A DNA stretch of 64,000 nt, from contig CAVVGH010000005.1 in NCBI GenBank assembly GCA_963747765.1, positions 496,001 to 560,000 on the forward strand. Reading direction: 5' to 3'. Every line of letters begins with the position of its first letter. Position 1 is the stretch's first letter. The notes under the pieces were generated by a model. It was given only the letters and a program-made list of their open reading frames with translations. It did not search any database and was not told the origin of the DNA. This stretch comes from VRUE01 sp963747765. GTDB lineage: Bacteria; Actinomycetota; Thermoleophilia; Solirubrobacterales; 70-9. Shown in pieces: positions 33,425-40,851 of this stretch. A program made the translations under genes and the position numbers.

Positions 33425-33736
33425 CGAGCTTTGCCTCCCGGCCCTGCAACTCCCTGCCCGCGCTCGTGCCCACAGTGGATCACGGGCCTGCTGAAACTAC
33501 GCTGATCGCGCATCAGGACTGAACCTCCTGGTGCCGTGCCGGGGGCGTTTCGGCGCCGCCCGGCGTTTGTAGGACGGGGCCGACCATAGCCTCTCCTCCG
33601 TATTGGCAAGCGTGCCTGTCGCGGGCCCATTCCAAGCCCATTCCGCTGAGCTCGACCTGGGGACTGCCTTGCGTGCGGCCCTGATGCGCACACACGGACG
33701 CACCTGACACAGAGCTCATCTCGACACGAACCTTCA
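33425..33736. other. 312-bp noncoding gap upstream of the recombinase pseudogene
   Basis: No gene is visible. Near the right edge, GAGCTCATCTCGACACGAAC (33713-33732) aligns with recombinase C-terminal DNA, so the recombinase-derived right arm begins inside this gap with a deletion relative to the left copy. Confidence 0.5.
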
Positions 33737-33861
33737 CTACTGGCTGGAGCCGGTGCTGAGCCACCACTAAATGAGTGGGTATGTGGACAGGCTGAGGGAG
33801 AAATCGCGCTGGGGGCGCGGCGATCCGCTTGGCAAAGCGGGAAAAAATTTTGACGCTTCAG
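33737..33861. repeat. Right arm of the recombinase-flanking inverted repeat
   Basis: Read on the plus strand, it encodes the end of a second recombinase, YWLEPVLSHH followed by TAA, then the same 3' flank as the left arm. It ends at GACGCTTCAG, directly at the outer tip of the island's long inverted repeat (33861). Confidence 0.9.
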
Positions 33862-34317
33862 CTGAGATAGCCAAATTGTTCGGGCCGATCCTCATCGAGC
33901 CCGCAGACGGAGGCTCGGATCCGCTTGCGCCTCAGACATAGGTCGAGGCGGAAGCGGCTCTCGGCAAGGCGCGCACGTGCCTACTTTGCCTTCTAAACAC
34001 CCTATTTCGCGTCGATATCCGCACACTCCGCGATACAAGGCAGGGGACACCAGGGCGGCTTCAGCTGCCTTGGGAACCCCTCCGTATCTTGAAGGGCACG
34101 GTTGAGTAAATGCAGCTGCACACGGGAGAGGCGCAGCTGCAGTAGGGAAGCAACGGGAGGGAAGAGAGAACGTAGGGAGCGTCTCTGCCGTCACCGCAGA
34201 CGCCTTGCGGATAACGGCACAAAGTGCATTGCCCGTTGCTGTTTCTCTGGAGAGGCTGGTTCCGGAGGGCCAAGGTCTCTGATAAGGAGGGAAAGAAATG
34301 TTCTCCGGTTCCGCAAC
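33861..34317. repeat. Left ~457-bp terminal inverted repeat of the island
   Basis: The sequence from GCTGAGATAGCCAAATTGTT to TTCTCCGGTTCCGCAA is almost identical to the reverse complement of 40852-41319. Differences are a few substitutions and short indels (for example GAGTAAATG here against GAGTGCCGTAAAATG there). No gene is visible in it. Confidence 0.95.
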
Positions 34318-34436
34318 GCATCAGTTGAACCAAACAGCCTAGCAAGTAACAGTATGAGTGTCAAACCACACTGTGTAGTAGTGAACTGACCAGTTTGGGT
34401 CATGCAGGGTAGGTCTCCCGACCTAATTGCCACACA

Positions 34437-34510
34437 GCGCAGCTCCGGGTGGCAGTCAAGGCGCTTTGCGCCCGACCCCCGTTAGGGGTTGACGGCCACC
34501 CGGACTGCGC
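34437..34510. other. 74-nt T-shaped (three-way junction) hairpin
   Basis: A 16-bp basal stem pairs GCGCAGCTCCGGGTGGC (34437-34453, one bulged base) with GCCACCCGGACTGCGC (34495-34510). Above it GTCAA (34455-34459) pairs with TTGAC (34489-34493), enclosing two small hairpins, GGCGC-TTT-GCGCC (34460-34472) and CCCC-GTTA-GGGG (34477-34488). It lies 120 bp inside the left terminal repeat, in noncoding DNA. It could be a structured RNA or a single-strand DNA recognition site. Confidence 0.75.
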
Positions 34511-34592
34511 TTCACTTGGCAGTAGTTGGGGAACATCTAAATCGACAACGGCTTAATGACCGGCATCTCCAGTGTGGTAATCCTTGAGGGAC

Positions 34593-35080
34593 CTATTGCT
34601 CCTTGATCTCCTTGACCCGCACTGCATCCCTCGGCCCTTCAGGCGCTCTGTCGCTGCTTTCAGACCACCAAACTGAAGAAGGGTAAGCCGTAGGGTTGTC
34701 TTGCTTGCCCGCGCTGAGGATACGAAGGCGACCTCGATCTTGTTTCGGGCATAGGGCTCTGTGGGATACTGCCGCAAAACCCTTGTCTAGGCCCTTGACC
34801 ACCTTTGTCGCTCCCTTCGAAACTAATCATGAGCAGCATCTCTGCGGAGGTGACACCTTGTGCGAAAAGGTGGCTCAAGGGAGAGCGACCCCTTTCTTAA
34901 CGTGAAGAAGAGACCATCCTTTGTCAGCACGTCGCATATCTCCACGCGATCGACACCTCCGACACCTACCGGCTTCTGGTCCAAGCAGAGGCCGTCACGC
35001 TCTGCCGCCGCTAGGTGTAGCATCCCACCTTGGTCCATATCAGCAGGCGGAAGCTGAGCGTAGTTCGGGGATAGGCGCAC
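34593..35080 (-). pseudogene. C-terminal remnant of a DUF6119/TIGR04141-like gene
   Basis: Successive minus-strand frames give GVDRVEICDVLTKDGLFFTLRKG, then MSHLFAQGVTSAEMLL, then KIEVAFVSSARASKTTLRLT and LKAATERLKGRGMQCG, ending VKEIKEQ and a stop. In this order the pieces match what I recall of the end of the TIGR04141/DUF6119 family (EVCDLL, LSHLFAQG, SAELLL, a V-F strand, and a final R-x-L-x-x-x-G). At least three frameshifts are needed. The matching N-terminal part is at 35589-36089. Identification is from memory of the family pattern. Confidence 0.55.
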
Positions 35081-35219
35081 GAAGTTCTCAACCTGTCACG
35101 GTAGGACTATCTACGCGGTACCATGACCCCGAAGCCGACAGAGGCAGGCGCAACGCGCAGACGCCCCCCGAAGCCCCGGGCGCAACGCCACGCCGCGAGC
35201 ACGGGGACGACGGCACGCG

Positions 35220-35560
35220 CTGTTTTTGTTTTGTTCTGTTCTTTTGTTCTTGTTTTTGTGCTTTCTTTTTTCGCTTTAATGTTATTCTGTCGCTTGCGAT
35301 CTGCTGCTAGTTAACTGCTTTTTTGTTTGCGATGTTCTTCTCTGTCATCTCTTTCGCTTTCAAAGCTTTAACTAACTTTTCGTTGATCTTCTTTACTTTT
35401 TCTGTTTTGTTCTCGCTTCGCTTTTTTTCGATGATTTTTTAGTTCTTCTTTTAGCGATTTCTGCTGTTAGCTTTGACTATGTCTCTCGCGATGCTTTTCT
35501 CTGTTTGATTTCTATTCGCTGTTAATCGCGATACTTTCGACTCGCTCTTGCCTTAGACCC
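35220..35560. other. ~340-bp T-rich, A-poor low-complexity tract
   Basis: The plus strand is mostly T with G and C and very little A (the first ~50 bases have none). The minus strand is therefore a purine-rich A/G tract with short AAAGC- and GAAGCG-like words. This differs sharply from the >65% GC around it. It lies between the two halves of the DUF6119-like gene. A short plus-strand frame (35123-35311, 63 codons) is hydrophobic only because of the T content. Confidence 0.8.
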
Positions 35561-35588
35561 CCGGGAGAGGACCTTCCTGTGACCGCTC

Positions 35589-36089
35589 TCAGTAGGTCGC
35601 GGGATTTGTCGAGTGCAACACGGCCAACGACGAATCTCTGTTTGCTCCCCTTCGAGTGTGGATCGTGAGCTGATCGAAAGTGCGCGCATCGACGCTTTTA
35701 ATTTGTGTTGGATCGATGCTGTTGAGGACAACCTTTAGTCCGAAGTCTTGGATGACGGCCTCCTGGCGAACCAGGTGGCGCCCATAGCCAAACGTGATGG
35801 CCAACAGTTGGTCAGAGGCTGGAACAAGCAAGACACCTGAACTCGATGCACCGAGTACCGGCGGAAGACCGCCCCCGTCGACGTGATGCTTGATGATCGA
35901 GAGCCAGCGAGGAGGCGAGGGGTGCGACGCCTTGATAAAGAGAGAATCTCGCGTTTTGCTCAGCGTCGACACCCGATATCGGTGAAGGGTGCCTTTGGGA
36001 GGTGGCTCGATGATGCTGTCCACGTCATCGAAGTCCAAGCTTTGCTTGACAAGGAACCACGTCAATCGCAGTTTTTGTTTCTTCGCCAT
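35589..36089 (-). pseudogene. N-terminal fragment of a DUF6119/TIGR04141-like protein
   Basis: This 166-residue frame starts at ATG 36089, two bases after the HTH gene. It contains LLAITFGYGRHLVRQEAVIQ, DFGLKVVLNSIDPTQIKSVD and ARTFDQLTIHTRRGANRDSS, which correspond to the N-terminal domain of the sporadically distributed TIGR04141 (DUF6119) family of ~550 residues. It stops at NPATY and is followed by the purine-rich tract; C-terminal remnants lie further on (34593-35080) and ~200 central residues are missing. The fragment may still be translated with the HTH gene. Confidence 0.6.
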
Positions 36090-36091
36090 GC

Positions 36092-36568
36092 CTACCCCTC
36101 GGCCGAGTCGCGCTTCCCTTTGGTTCGAGTCACCTCGAATTTGTAGAAGTTGCCATGGTCTGCCAGGGCGCCTTTGACCATTGCCTCGGCCTCTTCATCA
36201 TTGGCTGCCACCACATAGACCCCGTGTCGGTAGGGGGCTGGCAAGTCACCGCCGGGCGGAGCGGCCCCCGCCCCGGACGAAAACCGCAGTGCAATGCCGG
36301 AGTCGTGCAGCGAAAGGGCGGCGTCTTCGCTCAATTGGCCTACGAAGCCGACCCGGTGCGTCCAGAGCGTGTCAAAGATCTGCTGCACCCGCGCCGACGT
36401 CATCCCGATCTCGGAAGCAATATCGCGCAAAGACATTCCGCCCTCAAGGGCAGTAGCGATCGCCTTGGCCCGGAGGGTCCGTGCTTCACTCAACCCTTTC
36501 ATCGCATTCTCGTATGCAGCCTCGCTCTGGTGCAGGGCCTCTCGAAACGCCTTGAACTCGTCCACCAT
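36092..36568 (-). CDS. Helix-turn-helix protein upstream of the DUF6119-like gene
   Basis: This 158-residue protein has an N-terminal helical segment, then a sigma-70 region 4-like HTH at residues ~44-65 (GMSLRDIASEIGMTSARVQQ). The C-terminal half ends with VYVVAANDEEAEAMVKGALA and HGNFYKFEVTRTKGKR, a small alpha/beta region. It is probably the regulator or partner of the following DUF6119-like gene (2-bp gap). A good promoter with no leader lies directly upstream. No named family is recognised beyond the HTH. Confidence 0.75.
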   Translation of the reverse strand: MVDEFKAFREALHQSEAAYENAMKGLSEARTLRAKAIATALEGGMSLRDIASEIGMTSARVQQIFDTLWTHRVGFVGQLSEDAALSLHDSGIALRFSSGAGAAPPGGDLPAPYRHGVYVVAANDEEAEAMVKGALADHGNFYKFEVTRTKGKRDSAEG

Positions 36569-36603
36569 GTCGCTAAGTGTACCTAAGCGCCCCGCTCTGT
36601 CAA
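36569..36603 (-). promoter_or_regulatory. Leaderless promoter with overlapping imperfect palindrome
   Basis: On the minus strand, TTGACA (36603-36598), a 16-base spacer and TACACT (36581-36576) precede the ATG at 36568 by 7 bases, so the transcript would begin at the start codon. The -10 region overlaps CGCTAAGTGTACCTAAGCG (36571-36589), whose arms match in six of seven positions. The HTH protein may bind there. Confidence 0.6.
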
Positions 36604-36862
36604 GAGACTATTAGCGCGCCCTTTTTCTTGGAGCTGCGGTGTTCCCCGGGCAAGCGTCGTCCCAGCGGGCAAGTCAAGTGCGGAAGGGGCCTTTCGTCCG
36701 ATGGGCTTCTTGAAATGCGATTGCTTGTGTCGGGGTCAATTGGACCGGAATGCTCTAGTCGTCCGTCTTGTGCCCAATGGCTTCCGATCTGTCGGACGGC
36801 GTCTGGGTGAAGGTTGTCGTACCGTTTCGTTGTCCATCTCGGCTTCATGCCAGGATGCACCC

Positions 36863-37450
36863 ATGTCGAGGGCGGCCAGCACTGTCGAGCGACAGTCCTT
36901 CTCAGACCTTTCACGGGTGGTTCTTGGTCAGTCGCTCTCGATCGACCAGACCTTCAAGTTCCTGATGCAGGAGGAGTTCTCACCCGCTCCCGCCGCATCC
37001 AACGCCGCGCTCTGGGTCGGCTCGATTGGCTACGAACGCCATAAGGACAGTTCCGAGTTCGCGCGTCATCTCCGTGAAGCGGGCGTTGAGAGGCTGGTGG
37101 ATGTTCGCGAGCTGCCGATCTCGCGTCGCCGTGGCTACGCGAAGACGGCGCTCGGCGAAGCGATGAAGGCGGAGGGGATCGAATATCTCCATATGCGCGA
37201 CCTCGGGAACCCCAAGCCGTATCGCGACCTCTACAAGTCGGGCAAGGTGGAGGAGGGCAAGGAGCTGTACACCGCCTATCTCCACGAGGAGCAGCGAGAG
37301 GCTCTCGAATTGCTCGCCTCGATCCTGCCCGAGAAGAAGACCGCGCTCATGTGTGTCGAGCACGATGCATCTGTCTGCCATCGCACCGTGATCCTGGAGA
37401 GCCTCCGGTCCGAGCTAGGCCTGGTGCTCGACGTCGCCGAGATCGCCTAG
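36863..37450 (+). CDS. DUF488 family protein
   Basis: From the ATG at 36863 the product has 195 residues; the frame is open further upstream but without family sequence. DUF488 hallmarks are LWVGSIGYERHKDSSEFARH, RLVDVRELPISRRRGYAKTA, IEYLHMRDLGNP and the C-terminal CVEHDASVCHR. The family fold and activity are poorly known; the Cys/His/Arg set suggests a nucleic-acid or nucleotide-related enzyme. Its 3' end overlaps the convergent gene by 36 bases. DUF488 genes are often seen in accessory and defence-type regions. Confidence 0.85.
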   Translation: MSRAASTVERQSFSDLSRVVLGQSLSIDQTFKFLMQEEFSPAPAASNAALWVGSIGYERHKDSSEFARHLREAGVERLVDVRELPISRRRGYAKTALGEAMKAEGIEYLHMRDLGNPKPYRDLYKSGKVEEGKELYTAYLHEEQREALELLASILPEKKTALMCVEHDASVCHRTVILESLRSELGLVLDVAEIA

Positions 37451-38284
37451 CCCGAGCTGATCGGGAATCTTCTCCGGCCACCAGAAGCCGAGGACGAGGA
37501 ACGCGTTCTCGTGTAGGTGCTGGTTGCCGACGATGAGGGCGAGGTCTTTCGTCGGCCCGCAGATTTCGTCCAGAATCCGGTGGCGGAGGATCTTTTCCCA
37601 ATCGGACCTTCCCCGCTGCCGCCTATAGAGCTGAAGGATCTCCCAGTCCACGATCGACTGGACGTGGCCGCCGCACTCGGGGTCGGCGCAGCGATACTTC
37701 AGTTTGAACCGATAGGGGATCAGATCCAGGGCGCCGAGCAGCTCTTCCTTCTCATCTATCTCGCTGCCCTTAAGCAGCGAGCCCTGCGCCTCACGACGGG
37801 CCATGGTCTCCGCAAGTTCTTCCTTCTCCCTTTTCACGTCGATCTCTTCGATGTCGAGGCCCAGAATCTCCGCCGGATGAAAGATGCCCAATGAGGTTCT
37901 GTCGTTTTCGCGTCGCCGTTGTATCTCGCACATTGAGTCGACCATCAACGGCTCGACGTAGGGTCGGCGAGCTCGCCAATCGTCCTTTGAGGGGATCATC
38001 TTCCCGGTGACCTCAAGCGATTCGCGGTCGGGCCTCCGGGTCTCGGGGCGACTGTCACTTGAATGGCTCTCGACCCGGACCGAGATCGGTTGGTACTTGG
38101 CGAACTTTTGGTCGTCTTCCAGGTCCCTGAACGGAACCGGGAAGAGTCTGATCGATTTGACTTCCGGCGGCGAGAGAGGGCCGGTCTCCCTGAACTGCAC
38201 CCCGGCTATGCATGCCACCTCACCGTAGGTCTTGCTTAATGCCGGATACGCCTTGACGAGCGGGAGGACGTCGATTGCTTCCAT
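37415..38284 (-). CDS. Uncharacterised protein with Cys/His zinc-like motif, DUF488 neighbour
   Basis: This protein has 289 residues. The N-terminal VLPLVKAYPALSKTYGEVAC and IRLFPVPFRDLEDDQKFAKY, with an SDSRPET segment after, form a pattern I have seen in unnamed proteins encoded beside DUF488 genes. The C-terminal part has YRCADPECGGH, a compact Cys/His cluster that may bind zinc, followed by WEILQLYRRQRGRSDWEKIL. An acidic/basic helical stretch lies between. The function is unknown. Convergent overlap with the DUF488 gene suggests they travel together. Confidence 0.7.
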   Translation of the reverse strand: MEAIDVLPLVKAYPALSKTYGEVACIAGVQFRETGPLSPPEVKSIRLFPVPFRDLEDDQKFAKYQPISVRVESHSSDSRPETRRPDRESLEVTGKMIPSKDDWRARRPYVEPLMVDSMCEIQRRRENDRTSLGIFHPAEILGLDIEEIDVKREKEELAETMARREAQGSLLKGSEIDEKEELLGALDLIPYRFKLKYRCADPECGGHVQSIVDWEILQLYRRQRGRSDWEKILRHRILDEICGPTKDLALIVGNQHLHENAFLVLGFWWPEKIPDQLGLGDLGDVEHQA

Positions 38285-38432
38285 GATTCAGTCGTGATGT
38301 CGATTTGCCTTATGCCGTTCCAATTTGTTCGGTTTGCGCTGGCAGCTTAATGGGCGATCTTCTTCCCCCCGCTACTTCGATCAACGCAAAGACGTGATTC
38401 CTCACGGAACGGGCCGACCGGCCAATGCACTA

Positions 38433-38535
38433 CGAGAGGGAAGGAACCAACCCCATGCGGGCAGAGCCAAGTTGTCGGAAAGCATCTGTTCAGGAACGGC
38501 TTTTTCTGTTTTTTTGAAATGCGGGATATGTCGGA
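38433..38535 (+). repeat. Serine-recombinase zinc-ribbon remnant, copy 1
   Basis: The segment GCCAAGTTGTCGGAAAGCAT to TTTTGAAATGCGGGATATGT aligns with the zinc-ribbon coding part of the recombinase at ~32545-32645 (reverse strand), with a ~10-base insertion (CTGTTTTTTT-like) and many point changes. A sister copy is at 40541-40647 in the same orientation. Confidence 0.75.
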
Positions 38536-38607
38536 CCCGGTAGATCATGGAATCGCTGCTTGGCTTTTGATCTTTTTCTAGGCGATTGACCCGGCCGACC
38601 CGGAAAG

Positions 38608-39816
38608 TCAGGTGCCACGCCATACGCCGAGGCCAGCCGCTCTCAGCAGCTCTTCGCTCCACCGTCGAATTAGCTCCTCGCGCTCACTGTCGTCGCTTAA
38701 TCCATCAACGGTCAGCAATCCGCCGCCTGGCACATAGGCCGGGGGCGAGCCTTCTCCTTCGTTCTTCGGCTCGATCCTAAATAGCTGGCCCATTTCCCGC
38801 CAGATCAAGTGCACCGCATATCGACCGAGGTGTTCCGCGTTCGACAATGCGTCGGTCATTGCGTTCACGAGAGGTCTAAGCAGCGCTTCAAGCTCTCCGT
38901 CGTCAGTCAGCTTTTTCCAGTCGTAGAGGTTTCCACCATCCTCCCGGATTTCGTAACCCAGCCGAAGGCCCATTGCTCCGCCTCCGTCTACAACTGCTGT
39001 TCTCACCCCTCGAAATGATCGATAGCCGTGGGGTTCCCATTTCATCCAATCCTGGTCTTGGGTAGTTACAGCCACACCGGTTGGGTGAGGTGTGGGCGCT
39101 TCCACTTCCACCTTGTCGCCGGCTGAAACTTCCGCCAAGCAACGAATTGCCTTTACCCCCGTCTCCGAGACAGCCCACTCGCGCCACCGACTGCTCAGGT
39201 TCAATGGCGCCGCTCGAAGGATCAAGGCAGGCCCGTGGAACTGCAGGGAGTTTTCGAGAAACGGCAGTCCTTGGGAATCAAGGCGACTAGTGGCTGCCTC
39301 TTCGGCTATTCGCCCTCGCTGCATGAGCTGAGCCAGCTCGTAGTGGCTGCGAATTGGGGTGGCTTCGTACTGACCGCGCTTGCGGAGTTTGGCGTCCTGT
39401 GCTGGCTCTCTGACAACCACTGAACCATCAGCGAGAAGAATGTGCGGCGTGTCCGTGGACTCATAGACACGAACCACACCGATGGTTGATTTCTCGACCG
39501 AGAGCACATCGGCTGCAAACGAAGGCAGGGGATCAAGCCGCCCCTCAAGACGCTGACGAACCGCATCGACAAATCCACCGTTTGGTGGCTCCCAGCCTGG
39601 AATCGGCTTGCCATCCTTCACGCCCACCAGCACCCAGCCTCCAAGCGTGTTGCCAAACGAACTCATGGCCTTTGCAAGCTGGTAGCCCTCGCCCTTTGCG
39701 ATCCCAGCCTTGTGCTCCACAAATAGGGTCTCGCTCTCAGCGAGCAGTGCCTGCATCATTTGCTTGCTCTGGGCCAGCTCGCCAAGTGTGGACGTGCGCA
39801 AGCTTCCCGCGGGCAT
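38608..39816 (-). CDS. Schlafen/AlbA_2 domain protein
   Basis: This 402-residue protein has an AlbA_2 (Schlafen, SLFN) domain in residues ~27-150. ETLFVEHKAGIAKGEGYQLA, KAMSSFGNTLGGWVLVGVKD and TPHILLADGSVVVREPA follow the family pattern of E-x-K near the first strand, then S-F-x-N-T-x-G-G, then V-R. The C-terminal ~250 residues are not recognised. Prokaryotic proteins of this type are often regulators, and some Schlafen-type proteins act as RNases. It lies between two recombinase remnants together with the next gene. Confidence 0.8.
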   Translation of the reverse strand: MPAGSLRTSTLGELAQSKQMMQALLAESETLFVEHKAGIAKGEGYQLAKAMSSFGNTLGGWVLVGVKDGKPIPGWEPPNGGFVDAVRQRLEGRLDPLPSFAADVLSVEKSTIGVVRVYESTDTPHILLADGSVVVREPAQDAKLRKRGQYEATPIRSHYELAQLMQRGRIAEEAATSRLDSQGLPFLENSLQFHGPALILRAAPLNLSSRWREWAVSETGVKAIRCLAEVSAGDKVEVEAPTPHPTGVAVTTQDQDWMKWEPHGYRSFRGVRTAVVDGGGAMGLRLGYEIREDGGNLYDWKKLTDDGELEALLRPLVNAMTDALSNAEHLGRYAVHLIWREMGQLFRIEPKNEGEGSPPAYVPGGGLLTVDGLSDDSEREELIRRWSEELLRAAGLGVWRGT

Positions 39817-39879
39817 TTGTGAAGCCTAGCCTGAGGCTACGGCACAAGCGGGTATCACTGGAACCGCATTCGACTAGTT

Positions 39880-40473
39880 CTAGTCGGTCGTCGGAAGCTC
39901 TGCGCCCACCAGAGCGCGGCTAGCATCCAGGAAAGCAAAATGAGCGGCCGTGACGTCGAAACTGCCCTTGCCCTTGCTCATGTACTGAGCCTCGTCATCG
40001 TTGACGAGCGCACGCCCTGACAGCTCGTGAAGGTCCGAGATCTTGCTCCTAACCTCGTCTAACGCTTGGCTCACCGCAGAATCCCGAGGTAGCCGAAGCA
40101 TGATTCTCTGCTGGTACTCCATGAGGGCGGCTACCTGAGTTCGCAGCTCCTGTCGCCCTTTCTGAAGCCGTACTTTGGCGAATTCCGACTCTGTGCGCTT
40201 GAGCCAATGGGCAGCTACGTCCGCCGATACCTTGACGGCTTGCGATGCCAACTGGGAGGTCTCGTCCAAAAGGCGCCGCAACTCGTCGAGGTCGCTTAGT
40301 TCGCGGTCATGCCGCAACTGCGCGGCCTGGCGCGCCTCCTCGGAGGCCAGTTGTTTATCGAGCCGGCGGTTGGTGGTGTGCGCCGTGAGCCAGGCCGTGA
40401 AGCCAGAAACCGCCACAGCACCCAGAACTGTAAACGCCACATCGCCGCTTATGCCAAAGACTCCAATGACCAT
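39880..40473 (-). CDS. Membrane-anchored coiled-coil protein, unknown
   Basis: This 197-residue protein has one N-terminal hydrophobic segment (residues ~8-30), followed by a long charged heptad-like region (NRRLDKQLASEEARQAAQLR, HDRELSDLDELRRLLDETSQ). It then has a C-terminal helical part ending SFDVTAAHFAFLDASRALVG. The layout suits a small membrane sensor or anchor. It is 63 bp upstream of the Schlafen gene on the same strand, so they may form an operon. Confidence 0.65.
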   Translation of the reverse strand: MVIGVFGISGDVAFTVLGAVAVSGFTAWLTAHTTNRRLDKQLASEEARQAAQLRHDRELSDLDELRRLLDETSQLASQAVKVSADVAAHWLKRTESEFAKVRLQKGRQELRTQVAALMEYQQRIMLRLPRDSAVSQALDEVRSKISDLHELSGRALVNDDEAQYMSKGKGSFDVTAAHFAFLDASRALVGAELPTTD

Positions 40474-40540
40474 CGTGGGACTTTAAAGCCGCCGAAGCTG
40501 TATCTGTGCGATTGCGTGGTTGAGCGAGGCTTCTACATGA

Positions 40541-40647
40541 CTGCGAGAGGGAAAGGCATCAGCCCATGCGGGCAGGGCAAGTTCTCCGGAAAGCATCTGT
40601 TCCGAAAGGGCTTTTTCTGTTCTTTTGAAATGCGGGATATGTCGGAC
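40541..40647 (+). repeat. Serine-recombinase zinc-ribbon remnant, copy 2
   Basis: GGCAAGTTCTCCGGAAAGCA to TTTTGAAATGCGGGATATGT can still be read as SGKHLFRKGFF, as in the recombinase zinc ribbon, but the CxxC cysteines are lost. It shares the ~10-base insertion with copy 1, so the two derive from one another. They flank the Schlafen and membrane genes as direct repeats ~2.1 kb apart. Confidence 0.78.
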
Positions 40648-40851
40648 ATGGAAGACCTCTCGAGCAGTTGCATTGGCCTTGGGCCAATAGGCGTGTTTTG
40701 GTTAGCGCCAGGGGGACCCAGGAGACCCTGAAGCGGGACGCCGGCCCCGTTCAGCGGATTTGGAAACGAAACTCGTGCCTACGCGGCATTGATTAGCGTC
40801 GCGACGAACGCGCTCATCGCGAGCGTCGCGACAGCGGGGATACCGAGCCCC

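Noticed and set aside
33892..34433. Protein-coding genes inside the long terminal repeats
   Set aside because: Frames in the arms are interrupted by the small indels that separate the two copies, and they lack motifs, so the arms are best seen as noncoding.
35123..35314. Small membrane protein of 63 residues
   Set aside because: The hydrophobic part is a direct result of the T-rich low-complexity tract, there is no ribosome-binding site, and the first half is random Arg/Pro-rich sequence.
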